Part shown: positions 25,866-34,161 of the stretch, one piece after another
Layout: the number at the start of each line of letters is the position of its first letter
Position numbering within the stretch: position 1 is the first letter of the stretch
Assembly (NCBI RefSeq): GCF_026627445.1
Contig: NZ_JAPNLJ010000052.1
Coordinates: forward strand, 1-46,539
Reading direction: 5' to 3'
Length of the DNA: 46,539 nt
Source: Streptomyces sp. H27-H1
Lineage (GTDB): Bacteria; Actinomycetota; Actinomycetes; Streptomycetales; Streptomycetaceae
Notes under the pieces: generated by a model
Told to the model about the DNA's origin: nothing
Database searches by the model: none
The model's input: the letters and a program-made list of their open reading frames with translations, nothing else
Program-made: the position numbers and the translations under genes

Positions 25866-26357
25866 TCATTCCCCGGACGGGTCCTGCACCGTGAGCCACA
25901 GCGTGCGGTGGGAACCCGAGTGGGTTCCGGCCGGGTCCGGGAGCCAGCCGTGGGTGGCGTAGAAGGCCTGGGCGCGGAGGTTGTGCTCATAGACCTCCAG
26001 GCGGACCTTCTGGATACCCGCCCGGCGCCAGGCGTCGAGGCAGGCGGCATGCAGCGCCGCCCCGGTGCCCCGGCGCCAGTGCACCGGGTCCACGTGCAGC
26101 TGGGTGAGGGTGGTCTCGCCGTCGGCGGTGCGGAAGGCCGCCACCCCGGTCAGCTCGCCGTCGCTCTCGGCGCAGAGCACCGCGCCGGCCGCCTCGGTCC
26201 GTGCGACCGCCCGGGACCAGCCCTCGCGCGTGCGCGCCAGCTCGGCCGCGCCGCCGTAGGCCTCCTCGGATATCCGGCCCTGGTAGTAGGTGGCGCGGGC
26301 CCGGGTGTGGAGGGCGGCGATGGCATCGAGGTCGGCGGGGTACGCACTGCGGATCAT
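25866..26357 (-). CDS. GNAT family N-acetyltransferase
   Basis: A 163-residue GNAT protein. It starts MIRSAYPADLDAIAALHTRAR, has the acetyl-CoA site VDPVHWRRGTGAALHAACLD (the RRGTGAAL pyrophosphate loop), and ends with NLRAQAFYATHGWLPDP, the common C-terminal motif. The acceptor is unknown. The ATG at 26357 has no Shine-Dalgarno: the region just upstream is the T-rich tail of a terminator hairpin (26369-26399). Translation must use a transcript starting very close to the ATG, or read-through. Confidence 0.87.
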   Translation of the reverse strand: MIRSAYPADLDAIAALHTRARATYYQGRISEEAYGGAAELARTREGWSRAVARTEAAGAVLCAESDGELTGVAAFRTADGETTLTQLHVDPVHWRRGTGAALHAACLDAWRRAGIQKVRLEVYEHNLRAQAFYATHGWLPDPAGTHSGSHRTLWLTVQDPSGE

Positions 26358-26360
26358 GGG

Positions 26361-26399
26361 AAAGAAAACGCGCCGGGAACCCTGACGGTTCCCGGCGCG
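26361..26399 (-). terminator. terminator of the penicillin-binding protein gene, abutting the GNAT start
   Basis: A perfect 13-bp stem, CGCGCCGGGAACC (26369-26381) with GGTTCCCGGCGCG (26387-26399), loop CTGAC. On the minus strand it is followed by a T-rich tail TTTTCTTT (26368-26361). The tail ends three bases before the ATG of the GNAT gene. Confidence 0.85.
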
Positions 26400-26474
26400 C
26401 GTCCTGCGCCTCCCGCACCCACCGGATTCGGCCACGCGTACGAGCCGTCCGGCGCGAGGCCGCGGGCGCGGCCA

Positions 26475-27926
26475 CTACTTCAGCCAGGCCTGCATCATCT
26501 TCTTCGCGACGGGGGCGGCCAGCTTGCCGCCCCCGATCTCGGAGCGGTCGGTGTCCGAGTTCTCGACCACGATCGCGACGGCGATCTGCTTGCCGTTCAG
26601 CTTTCCGTACGAAGTGAACCAGGCGAGCGGATCGAGGCTGTTGTTCACGCCTCGCTGGGCGGTACCGGTCTTGCCACCCACTTCGGCGCCCGCGACCTGG
26701 GCCGGCCGGCCACCGCCCTCGGTCGCCACCGTGATCATCGCGGCCCGGATCATCGCGGCGGTCTTCGAGCTCATCACCTGCTGGGACTTCGGGTTCTTGA
26801 AGCTCTCCAGCACGTTGCCGTTGGAGTCCGTGACCTCGGAGACCTCATACGGGGAGACCAGCTTGCCGCCGTTCTCGATCGCGGCCGTGACCATCGCCAT
26901 CTGCAGCGGGGTGGCCTGGACGTCGAACTGGCCGATACCGGTCTGCGCGACCTGGTCGACCGACATCTTCTTCTCCGGGTACCTGCTGGTCGGGCTGGTC
27001 CAGACGGGGACCTTCTGCACCACGTTGAATCCGAGCTTCTCCGCCATGGCGCGCATCTTGTCCTGGCCGAGCTTGTGGGCGAACTCCGCGAAGACGTTGT
27101 TGCAGGAATACCTCAGCGCGGTCCGGGGGGAGGCGTTGTTGCAGGTCGCGTCGCTCGCCTCGCTGCCGAGTCTGGTCCGCGTGCCGGGAATCGTGTAGTC
27201 GCCGGGGGTCGCGGTCGGCGTGTCGATGTCCGTGACCAGGCCGTTCTCGATGGCCGCCGCCAGGGTGACCAGCTTGAAGGTCGATCCGGGCGCCTGCGGC
27301 TTGCGCAGCGCCGTGTTCTCCATCGCCTTGCCCTTGTCGGCGCTGAGCGCCTCCCACGCCTTCTGGTCCGCCTCCCCGGCGCCGGCGATCGTGCCCGGGT
27401 CGAAGGACGGGTTGTTCACGACGGCCAGGATCGCGCCGGTCGCCGGATCGATCGCCACGGCGGAACCCTGCTTGCCCTTGAGGGCGTCGTAGGCCGCCTT
27501 CTGGACGTCCTCGTCGATCGTGGTCACCACGTTGCCCGGGGACCCGCGCTTATTGGTGAGCGTGTCCATGATCGTCTTGAGCCGGCTGTCGGAGCCGTTG
27601 AGGATGTCTTTGTAGACGCCCTCCAGCATGCTCGACCCGAACGCCTGGGAGCTGTAGCCGGTGACGGGTGCGTAGAGCGGCCCATCGGTGTAGGTCCGCT
27701 TGTACGCGAAGTCCTTGCCCCCTGTGTTCGTGGAACCGGTGATCGGCTTCCCGCCCACGATGATGTTCCCCAACGGGTTCTCGTACTGCCCGATGAGGTT
27801 GCGCCGGTTGTTCTTGTCGTCTGCGAGGGCCTGGCCTTGATATGCCTGCACCCAGGTGACCCGCACCAAAAGGGCAAGCACCAGAAGCAGACAGAAGACC
27901 GACGCACGCCTGATCGTCTTGTTCAT
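26475..27926 (-). CDS. penicillin-binding protein (transpeptidase), PbpA-like
   Basis: A 483-residue class B-type penicillin-binding protein for peptidoglycan cross-linking. It has an N-terminal membrane anchor (about 9-28), a short pedestal with RRNLIGQYENPLG, and a transpeptidase domain with the active serine in STFK (Ser215), the second motif SCN (274-276) and the third motif KTGT (419-422). The pedestal is short and lacks PASTA domains, as in the PbpA partner of RodA/FtsW-type proteins. No FtsW/RodA gene is adjacent. The start is ATG at 27926. A strong terminator follows. Confidence 0.92.
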   Translation of the reverse strand: MNKTIRRASVFCLLLVLALLVRVTWVQAYQGQALADDKNNRRNLIGQYENPLGNIIVGGKPITGSTNTGGKDFAYKRTYTDGPLYAPVTGYSSQAFGSSMLEGVYKDILNGSDSRLKTIMDTLTNKRGSPGNVVTTIDEDVQKAAYDALKGKQGSAVAIDPATGAILAVVNNPSFDPGTIAGAGEADQKAWEALSADKGKAMENTALRKPQAPGSTFKLVTLAAAIENGLVTDIDTPTATPGDYTIPGTRTRLGSEASDATCNNASPRTALRYSCNNVFAEFAHKLGQDKMRAMAEKLGFNVVQKVPVWTSPTSRYPEKKMSVDQVAQTGIGQFDVQATPLQMAMVTAAIENGGKLVSPYEVSEVTDSNGNVLESFKNPKSQQVMSSKTAAMIRAAMITVATEGGGRPAQVAGAEVGGKTGTAQRGVNNSLDPLAWFTSYGKLNGKQIAVAIVVENSDTDRSEIGGGKLAAPVAKKMMQAWLK

Positions 27927-27988
27927 CCCCCAGAAGGACGTCCCAGCCGTCCCAGCCGTTCCGCTCTGCCCCGATTGTGGCGGAGTTC

Positions 27989-28666
27989 TCAGCCTTTCTT
28001 CATGAGGAAGCCTCCCTCGTACGCCGCGATGACCGCCTGGGTGCGGTCCCGTGATCCGGTCTTGGCCAGGACCGCGGCCACATGCGTCTTGACCGTCTGC
28101 GGGCCGACCCCGAGACGCTGGCTCACCTCGTGGTTGGAGAGCCCGGTGGCCATCAGGCGCAGCACGTCGGCCTCCCGGTCCGTGAGCCGGGCGACCCAGG
28201 GCGCGTCGGCCGGACCGGCCCCGGGCGGGGCGTGGGCGGCGGCCAGGGAGCGGACGGCCGCCGGGAAGAGCAGCGAGTCCCCGCGGGCCACGAGCCGGAT
28301 CGCGGCGGTCAGCTCGTCGGGGTCGGCCCGCTTGAGGAGGAACCCGGCGGCTCCCGCGCGCAGCGCGTCGTAGACGTACGAGTCGTTCTCGAAGGTGGTG
28401 ACCACCACGATCCTGGGCGGCTCGGCCATGGTGGCGAGGATCCGCTCCGTGGCCCGGATGCCGTCTATCTCCGGCATCCGGACGTCCATCAGCACCACGT
28501 CGGGGCCGAGCGCGCGGACCACGGCCACGGCCTCGGCCCCGCCGGCCGCCTCCCCGACGACCTCCATATCGGGCTCGGCGTCAAGGATGACCCGCAGAGC
28601 GGTACGAACCATCCGCTCGTCATCGGCCACGACGACCCGCAACGGGGTCCGGTCCGCCGCCTTCAC
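27989..28666 (-). CDS. NarL/LuxR-type response regulator
   Basis: A 225-residue response regulator. The receiver domain has acidic residues in VVVADDERM, the phosphoacceptor in VVLMDVRMPEIDG (Asp61), and the conserved Lys in GFLLKRADPDE. The output domain is a LuxR helix-turn-helix: LTDREADVLRLMATGLSNHE, then RLGVGPQTVKTHVAAVLAKT. The start is GTG at 28666, overlapping the stop of the 66-codon ORF (GTGA). It is the partner of the kinase at 28860-30221. Confidence 0.93.
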   Translation of the reverse strand: MKAADRTPLRVVVADDERMVRTALRVILDAEPDMEVVGEAAGGAEAVAVVRALGPDVVLMDVRMPEIDGIRATERILATMAEPPRIVVVTTFENDSYVYDALRAGAAGFLLKRADPDELTAAIRLVARGDSLLFPAAVRSLAAAHAPPGAGPADAPWVARLTDREADVLRLMATGLSNHEVSQRLGVGPQTVKTHVAAVLAKTGSRDRTQAVIAAYEGGFLMKKG

Positions 28667-28863
28667 CGCACACCCCCGCCGTCCGGCAGGGCAAGGTCCG
28701 GCAGGGCGAGGTCCGGCACGACCCGGGCCGCCGGGACCCGGGCCGACGGGACCGTCCTGAGCCGCGGCGAGACGACGCCACGCGGCGAGGGGCCTGCCGG
28801 GCGGGCGATCGCAGGCCCCGGCGAACCGGCGACGGGCGGCGAGGCGCCGGCCTGGCGGGTCAT
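28663..28863 (-). CDS. 66-codon ORF bridging kinase and response regulator
   Basis: The ORF fills exactly the gap between kinase and response regulator: its ATG overlaps the kinase stop (ATGA at 28863-28860) and its TGA overlaps the response regulator GTG (GTGA at 28666-28663). The product of 66 residues is Pro/Ala/Arg-rich and contains a LALPD repeat from a 15-nt DNA repeat. Only 6 of 66 codons end in A or T, as in real genes here. It has no recognisable domain. It may be a linker peptide, or a remnant. Confidence 0.45.
   Translation of the reverse strand: MTRQAGASPPVAGSPGPAIARPAGPSPRGVVSPRLRTVPSARVPAARVVPDLALPDLALPDGGGVR
28681..28725. repeat. 15-bp tandem repeat
   Basis: GTCCGGCAGGGCAAG (28681-28695), GTCCGGCAGGGCGAG (28696-28710) and a partial third copy GTCCGGCACGACCCG. 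The repeat is inside the 66-codon ORF, and its period is a multiple of three. Confidence 0.8.
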
Positions 28864-30221
28864 CGCGGGCCCCCGCCGAGCGGGAGGACCGCCCGCAGCT
28901 GCCAGCTGCCCTCGCGGGGGCCTGCCTCGACGCGGCCGCCGAGCAGCGCGGCCCGTTCGGCGACCCCGCGCAGTCCCCGGCCCCCGGTGGTGCGGGACTC
29001 CGGAGCGGTGGCCGGATCGTTCGTCATGGTGATCTCCAGTTCCTCGTGTCCGCCGCGCATCCGTACGAGGATGCGCAGGTCGACCGGGCCCTCCCCGTGC
29101 CGCAGCGCGTTGCTCAGCCCCTCCTGCACGATCCGGTACCCCTCGCGGGAGGTGATCGCCGGAAGCCGCCCCCAGTCCCCCACCGGTCCCGGGTCCTGGC
29201 GGGCGGTGATCAGGATTCCGCAGGCCCGGCTCCGGTCCAGCAGCCCGTCGAGGTCGGCGGCCAGCGTGGGCGCGGGCCCGGCGGCCCCGGCGCCGGCGGC
29301 CACCCCGTCCCCCTCGCGCAGCAGGCCGAGGACGGCGTCCAGCTCACCCACCGTGCGCCGGGTGGTGTCCTCGATCGCGGCCAGCGCCTCCCGTACGAAG
29401 CCGGGGTCGCTGTCGAGCACCCGCCGGGCGGCGCTCGCCTGGAGGGTGACCGCACTGAGCGCGTGCCCTACCGCGTCGTGCAGCTCCCGGGCCAGGCGGC
29501 CCCGCACCGCCAGATCGGCGGCCCGCTCCTCGGCCGCTGCCAGCCGGTCGGCCGCAGTCGGCCCGAGCAGTACGGGCGCCAGCCGGGCCAGCAGCGCCCC
29601 CGTCCCGGCGGCGCACAGGACCACCCCGGCCAGCAGCCCGATGCCGAGCACGGGGGCCACGTATGGCTCGGCCCCCGTGTTGAACCAGCCGAATCCGAGC
29701 GGGAGCTCCCGCAGCGCGCTCACGAACGGCAGGGCGATCAGCACCACCGCCATGGGCGGCACCGCCAGGCTGATCCCGCTGACCAGCGCCCCGACCCCCA
29801 GGTGCAGGGTCCACCAGGCCGAAGTCCGCCACCGGGCCGCCCAGGTCCGGGCCGGCCCCTCGGCGAGCCGGTCACCCGGCACCCCGCACAGGGCCCTTGC
29901 CGCGGCCACCGACATCGGCCGGACCAGCCCGAACAGACCGGTCGCGGCGATGAGCGGCAGCGCGGCGACATACGCGGCGAAGCTGAGCGGCAGGGAGTCG
30001 AGCGCGTTGACCCCGCCGCCATAGGCGCCCACCGCCACCTGCGCCAGCAGGAAGTACGGCATCAACAGGGCCCCGCCGAGGATCAGATGGACCCAGCTCA
30101 GACGAACCCGGCTCGAAGCCACCCGCCTCAGGCACCCCCACCTGGGGCGCTCCCGGCCCGGCCGCGTCCGGCGCGGCCACATCCGGCCCGGCCGCATCCC
30201 CACCCCGGGCGACCGCTCCAC
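28860..30221 (-). CDS. sensor histidine kinase
   Basis: A 453-residue membrane kinase of the NarX/DesK type. It has several N-terminal membrane helices (about 43-66, 80-100, 138-170 and 187-215) with no large extracellular domain. The dimerisation helix is RLARELHDAVGHALSAVTLQ with the phosphoacceptor His248, and a HATPase domain follows (QEGLSNALRHG, then GGRGLRGVAERAALLGG). Such kinases usually sense membrane state or partner proteins. I take GTG at 30221; ATG codons 9 and 14 are alternatives. It lies 12 bases after the membrane protein stop and overlaps the small ORF. It partners the response regulator at 27989. Confidence 0.9.
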   Translation of the reverse strand: MERSPGVGMRPGRMWPRRTRPGRERPRWGCLRRVASSRVRLSWVHLILGGALLMPYFLLAQVAVGAYGGGVNALDSLPLSFAAYVAALPLIAATGLFGLVRPMSVAAARALCGVPGDRLAEGPARTWAARWRTSAWWTLHLGVGALVSGISLAVPPMAVVLIALPFVSALRELPLGFGWFNTGAEPYVAPVLGIGLLAGVVLCAAGTGALLARLAPVLLGPTAADRLAAAEERAADLAVRGRLARELHDAVGHALSAVTLQASAARRVLDSDPGFVREALAAIEDTTRRTVGELDAVLGLLREGDGVAAGAGAAGPAPTLAADLDGLLDRSRACGILITARQDPGPVGDWGRLPAITSREGYRIVQEGLSNALRHGEGPVDLRILVRMRGGHEELEITMTNDPATAPESRTTGGRGLRGVAERAALLGGRVEAGPREGSWQLRAVLPLGGGPR

Positions 30222-30233
30222 CCCGGCCCGCCG

Positions 30234-31238
30234 TCAGGCCGCGCGGCGGCCGGCGAGGAACCGTCCCACGACGGCGGTTGCGAGGAGGGCGGTGATCATT
30301 TGGCCAGCGTAGATCAGGTAGGTCGCCGTGGTGGTCCGTTCGTCCGGGCCCGGCTCCCCACCCGTGAAGGCGGCGAGCATCCCCATCCCCCAGCACAGGG
30401 TCGAAGCCGCCCCGGTCCACGCGACGGCCAGCGGCCACCCCGCCCGCCGGTCCCCGCCCCTGGCGAGCAGCAATGCCCCCGCCCCGGCGGTCAGCGCGCA
30501 TATCCCGTGAACCGCGGAGCCCACGCCCGTGTCCGACGAGTACTGCGCGATCTGCGCCGCGTTGTGCCCGACCGTGCCACCGAAGGCCCAGTAGAAGTGC
30601 GCCGCCGAAACCACCACCGCCAGTGCCGCCGCGGCTCCCGCCACCCCCCCCGTGGGTGAGGGGAGCCGCGCGCCGAGAGGCCCTTGCCAGCGCCCGCCCC
30701 AGCGCTCCCGCGCATAGGGCACGAACAGACCGGTCAGGGCCAGCGCCTGAACGATGAAGCCCGAGTAGACGACCTGGAAGACCCAAGGGTCGAGGAAGGG
30801 CTCCTTGGCTGCCTGCTCGGCCGCGTCGGGCCCCAGACCCAGCGTTGCCAGGAGCAGCTGGCCGGGGAACGCGAGCACGATGGGTGTGAGCAGGCCGGTG
30901 GCGACGAAGGCCGGGACGATCAGCAGCCAGGGCGGCAGCCTCACGCCCCAGGGTCTGGTGAGCACCAGCACGAGCGCGATCACACTGGCGTCCATCAGCA
31001 CCGTGACGGCATTCGCCACGGTGATGAGCAGTCCGGGCTCCAGCAGGACGCTGCCCGCCGGTATCCCGATGTGGCTCCCGGCCAGCCAAGAGGTCTTCAG
31101 CGCCAGGTACGGGACGGTGGCGGCGACGGCCACCGAGGCCAGGATCCTGTGTCCGCCCCCCGACCGGGGGGCGGACGGCTGTGTCGCGTCATACGGCGGT
31201 CGTCGTGACCGCGGCGGTTGAACGGCTCGTGTGGTCAT
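30234..31238 (-). CDS. polytopic membrane protein, first gene of the kinase operon
   Basis: A 334-residue membrane protein with about eight hydrophobic helices after a Pro/Arg-rich N terminus. I do not recognise a family. It is directly upstream of the histidine kinase (12-base gap), so it probably belongs to the same signalling unit and may be a sensor partner or a target. The start is ATG at 31238. The 200-base gap upstream (31239-31440) holds CGCAC-rich simple sequence and a 10-bp tandem repeat. Confidence 0.75.
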   Translation of the reverse strand: MTTRAVQPPRSRRPPYDATQPSAPRSGGGHRILASVAVAATVPYLALKTSWLAGSHIGIPAGSVLLEPGLLITVANAVTVLMDASVIALVLVLTRPWGVRLPPWLLIVPAFVATGLLTPIVLAFPGQLLLATLGLGPDAAEQAAKEPFLDPWVFQVVYSGFIVQALALTGLFVPYARERWGGRWQGPLGARLPSPTGGVAGAAAALAVVVSAAHFYWAFGGTVGHNAAQIAQYSSDTGVGSAVHGICALTAGAGALLLARGGDRRAGWPLAVAWTGAASTLCWGMGMLAAFTGGEPGPDERTTTATYLIYAGQMITALLATAVVGRFLAGRRAA

Positions 31239-31410
31239 GTCTCAACGGTCCCGTGTCCGCGCCCCCGCCACCTCCCCCTTGAAGGGGAACCGCCTCCCCC
31301 GCCCGGGGGAGGAACCGGCCCCTCCGCCGCACCACCCGCGCCCGCGCCCGCCCGCACCCGCCGCACCGCACCGCACCGCACCCGCACCGCCGACTTCTGC
31401 CCGTACCAGG

Positions 31411-31450
31411 CCACATCCGGCCACATCCGGCTACATCCGGCTACATCCGG
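31411..31450. repeat. 10-bp tandem repeat covering the IclR stop codon
   Basis: Four 10-bp units: CCACATCCGG, CCACATCCGG, CTACATCCGG, CTACATCCGG. On the minus strand the copy nearest the gene carries the stop codon of the IclR gene (ATGTAG), and the next copy repeats the TAG 10 nt downstream. Confidence 0.9.
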
Positions 31451-32223
31451 CGAGTCACCACCGACAGCCGGTCGCGCGCCGCGAACAGCGCCGCCTTGAT
31501 GCCCCGTTCGTGCCCCGGTGTCAGCCGCGCCACCGGCACCGAGCAGCTCACCGCGTCCCGCGCCGGCGTCCGGTACGGCACCGCCACGCCGAAGCAGCGC
31601 AGTCCGAGGGTGTTCTCCTCCCGGTCCACCGCGTACCCCTGTTCCCGTACCAGTGCCAGCTCCTCGATGAGCCGGCCGCGGTCGGTGATGGTGTGCTCGG
31701 TGACGGATTCCAGCTGCCGCGGCAGCAGTCGGCGTACCTCGTCGTCCGTGTACGTGGCCAGCAGGGCCTTGCCGAGCGCCGTCGAGTGCACCGGCAGCCG
31801 CCGCCCGACGCGGGTGAAGGGCCGCAGGTAGTGCTGGGACTGCCGCGTCGCCAGGTAGACCACGCTCGTCCCGTCCATGCGGGCCAGGTGGATCGTCTCC
31901 GTCGTATCGTCGGAGAGCCGGTCCAGCGTGGGCCGCGCCGCCGCGACCACCTCGTCCCCGTCGATGTACGAGCTGCCGACGAGCAGCGCCCGGACGCCGA
32001 TGCCGTACCGCGTGCCCGACGCGTCCGTCTCCACCCAGCCCAGGTTCACCAGGGTGCGCAGCAGCATGTAGAGGCTGGATTTGGGCAGGGAGAGGTCGCT
32101 CTGGATGTCGGCCAGGCTGTGCAGCCCCGGCCTCGATGCGAAGTGCTCCAGCAACAGGACCGTTCGTACCGCCGACTTGACGGCCGCCGGTGCGCCCGCG
32201 CCCCCCGACTCAGCTGTGGTCAT
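31441..32223 (-). CDS. IclR family transcriptional regulator
   Basis: A 260-residue IclR-type regulator. The N-terminal winged helix-turn-helix is about residues 15-75 (LHSLADIQSDLSLPKSSLYM, then LLRTLVNLGWVE). The effector domain has the family signatures GKALLATYTD and DREENTLGLRCFGVAVPYRT. It is divergent from the aldehyde dehydrogenase, and a perfect 20-bp palindrome lies between them, so it probably controls that gene and perhaps itself. The ligand would be a small acid or aldehyde precursor of the dehydrogenase pathway (inference). Confidence 0.93.
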   Translation of the reverse strand: MTTAESGGAGAPAAVKSAVRTVLLLEHFASRPGLHSLADIQSDLSLPKSSLYMLLRTLVNLGWVETDASGTRYGIGVRALLVGSSYIDGDEVVAAARPTLDRLSDDTTETIHLARMDGTSVVYLATRQSQHYLRPFTRVGRRLPVHSTALGKALLATYTDDEVRRLLPRQLESVTEHTITDRGRLIEELALVREQGYAVDREENTLGLRCFGVAVPYRTPARDAVSCSVPVARLTPGHERGIKAALFAARDRLSVVTRRM

Positions 32224-32256
32224 CCGCCTTCGTGCCCCTCTGTCTCTTGCTGTCTC

Positions 32257-32286
32257 TTGTCAACCCGTAAGACACGGAAATAGAGT
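32257..32286 (+). promoter_or_regulatory. promoter of the aldehyde dehydrogenase gene
   Basis: TTGTCA (32257-32262), 18-nt spacer, TAGAGT (32281-32286), a good match to the vegetative sigma pattern. The start would be about 32293, upstream of the palindrome at 32321-32340. Confidence 0.65.
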
Positions 32287-32320
32287 CCGCGGTGGATGTG
32301 ATCATTCATTCAACGGAACA

Positions 32321-32340
32321 GCGTTCACAATACTGAACGC
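32321..32340. promoter_or_regulatory. candidate IclR operator palindrome
   Basis: GCGTTCA CAATAC TGAACGC, perfect 7-bp arms with a 6-nt spacer, in the transcribed leader between the promoter and the dehydrogenase start. An additional related half-site-like stretch (CATTCAACGGAACA) lies just upstream. Binding here would block elongation or initiation. Confidence 0.65.
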
Positions 32341-32379
32341 ATCCGCGCGGGTCAGCGTAGATCCAGGAGGCAGTTCGCC

Positions 32380-33903
32380 ATGGCAGCAACACCAGTCTGG
32401 AGTGTGGACCCCCGCACCGGGAAGCACCGCGAGCAGGTTGCGGTGGAGGCCACATCCCGGGAGGTGGACGAAGCCGTGCGGGCGGCCCACGCCGCACGCG
32501 GCTCACTGGCCGACCCCGCCAGGCGGGCCGCCTTCCTGCGCACCGCCGCCGCTCTGCTCGACGAGGCCGTTTCCCACGTCATCGAGGCCGCCGACGCCGA
32601 GACCGCGCTGGGCCCCGGCCGGCTCACCGGCGAGCTCGCCCGCACCACGGGCCAGTTCCGCGCCTTCGCCGACGCCGTGGACGAGGGCTCCTACCTCGAC
32701 ATCCGCATCGACCGCGCCGATCCCGCCGCCGCCCCGCCCCGCCCCGAGCTGCGCCGTTACAAGGTGCCGCTGGGCGTGGTCGCGGTCTACGCCGCCTCCA
32801 ACTTCCCCCTCGCCTTCTCCGTGCCCGGCGGCGACACCGCCAGCGCCCTGGCCGCCGGCTGCCCGGTCGTCGTCAAGGCGCACCCCGATCATCCGGCCAC
32901 CTCGGAGCTGTGCGCCTCGCTGCTGCGCCGGGCCGCCGTCGCCGCCGGCCTGCCGGCCGAGGTCGTCGCCGTGGTCCACGGGTTCGACGCGGGCCTGGAG
33001 CTGATCCGGCACCCGCTGATCAGCGCCGCCGGGTTCACCGGGTCCATCCGGGGCGGCCGGGCACTGTTCGACGCCGCCGCCGCACGGCCCGTACCGATCC
33101 CCTTCCACGGGGAATTGGGCTCCCTGAACCCGGTCGTGGTCACCCCGGCGGCCGCCGCCGAGCGCGCCGAGGAGATCGGCGGCGGGCTGGCCGGCTCGGT
33201 GACGCTCGGCGTCGGCCAGTTCTGCGTCAAGCCCGGCCTGGTCCTCGTACCCGAGGGCGCGGACGGGGACCGGCTCGCGGGCGCGCTGACCAAGGCGCTC
33301 GGGGAGACCGAGCCCGGGGTACTCCTCGACCACCGGATGCGGGAGAACTTCGTCTCCGGGGTCCGCGAACGCGGCGCCCTGCCCGGGGTCGACTCGCCGG
33401 TCACCCCCGGCTCGGGCGGCGAGCACACCGTCGGCGCGGGCTACCTGAGCGTGCCCGCGCGGACCCTGCTGGAGGGCGGGCCCTACGAGGTGCTCCTGGA
33501 GGAGTGCTTCGGCCCCGTCACCGTGCTCGCCCGGTACGCCGGCCAGGACGAGGCCGCCGCCCTGCTCGGGCGGCTCCCCGGGAACCTCACCGCGACCCTG
33601 CAGCTGTCGGCCGCCGAGGCGGACGGCGGCCCGGGTCCGGCGGCAGAGCTGATCTCCCAGGTCACGGCACTGGCGGGACGGGTCGTGGTCAACGGCTGGC
33701 CGACCGGCGTGGCGGTGGCCCCGGCCCAGCACCACGGAGGCCCCTACCCGGCGGCGACCTCCCACTCCACCTCGGTCGGCGGCACCGCGATCGAGCGCTG
33801 GCTGCGCCCGGTGGCCTACCAGTCGGTCCCGGACGCCCTGCTCCCGGCGGAACTGCGCGAAGCCAACCCCCTGAACCTCCCGCGCCGGGTGACGGGCGGC
33901 TAG
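32380..33903 (+). CDS. aldehyde dehydrogenase (NADP+), ketoglutarate-semialdehyde type
   Basis: A 507-residue aldehyde dehydrogenase of the NADP+ group that includes alpha-ketoglutaric semialdehyde dehydrogenase. Landmarks are the cofactor/active-site Asn in YAASNFPLAFSVPGG (Asn141), the Lys in VVVKAHPDHP (Lys166), the general base in FHGELGSLNPVVV (Glu245) and the catalytic cysteine in GVGQFCVKPGLVLV (Cys282). This group ends the oxidative sugar-acid and hydroxyproline routes, giving 2-oxoglutarate. No other genes of such a route are adjacent. The start ATG has AGGAGG upstream; it is divergent from the IclR regulator, which probably controls it. Confidence 0.92.
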   Translation: MAATPVWSVDPRTGKHREQVAVEATSREVDEAVRAAHAARGSLADPARRAAFLRTAAALLDEAVSHVIEAADAETALGPGRLTGELARTTGQFRAFADAVDEGSYLDIRIDRADPAAAPPRPELRRYKVPLGVVAVYAASNFPLAFSVPGGDTASALAAGCPVVVKAHPDHPATSELCASLLRRAAVAAGLPAEVVAVVHGFDAGLELIRHPLISAAGFTGSIRGGRALFDAAAARPVPIPFHGELGSLNPVVVTPAAAAERAEEIGGGLAGSVTLGVGQFCVKPGLVLVPEGADGDRLAGALTKALGETEPGVLLDHRMRENFVSGVRERGALPGVDSPVTPGSGGEHTVGAGYLSVPARTLLEGGPYEVLLEECFGPVTVLARYAGQDEAAALLGRLPGNLTATLQLSAAEADGGPGPAAELISQVTALAGRVVVNGWPTGVAVAPAQHHGGPYPAATSHSTSVGGTAIERWLRPVAYQSVPDALLPAELREANPLNLPRRVTGG

Positions 33904-33913
33904 GCCGAGTCCT

Positions 33914-33951
33914 CCTTCGGGTCGGGCGGATCGGCCCGCCCGACCCGAAGG
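33914..33951. terminator. bidirectional terminator between ALDH and SHOCT genes
   Basis: A perfect 16-bp stem, CCTTCGGGTCGGGCGG (33914-33929) with CCGCCCGACCCGAAGG (33936-33951), and a 6-nt loop. It lies between convergent stops. Confidence 0.85.
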
Positions 33952-33955
33952 GCGC

Positions 33956-34150
33956 TCACGCGCCGAGGACCCGGGCCTTCTCCGCCGCGAACTCCTCGTC
34001 GGTGAGCAGGCCCTTGGCCTTCAGTTCGGCCAGCGCGGTGAGCTGGCCGACCCGGTCGGCCGCGGGAGCCTGCGCGGCGGCCGTACCCGCCACGACCGCG
34101 GTGCGGGCCATCGTGCCCAGCAGACCCGGACGCCCCATACGTCGACGCAT
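33956..34150 (-). CDS. small SHOCT-domain protein
   Basis: A 64-residue protein. The C-terminal half is a SHOCT domain (VGQLTALAELKAKGLLTDEE, then FAAEKARVLG), a short helical oligomerisation module. The N-terminal half is basic and then hydrophobic (MRRRMGRPGLLGTMARTAVV), likely membrane-associated. The start is ATG at 34150 with GGGAGGAG upstream. It follows the DUF6325-type gene by 11 bases, so the two are one operon. Function unknown. Confidence 0.82.
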   Translation of the reverse strand: MRRRMGRPGLLGTMARTAVVAGTAAAQAPAADRVGQLTALAELKAKGLLTDEEFAAEKARVLGA

Positions 34151-34161
34151 GACTCTCCTCC

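Noticed and set aside
31355..31450. Possible CRISPR-like array
   Set aside because: Units are 5 and 10 bp in direct contact with no spacers, so they are simple tandem repeats.
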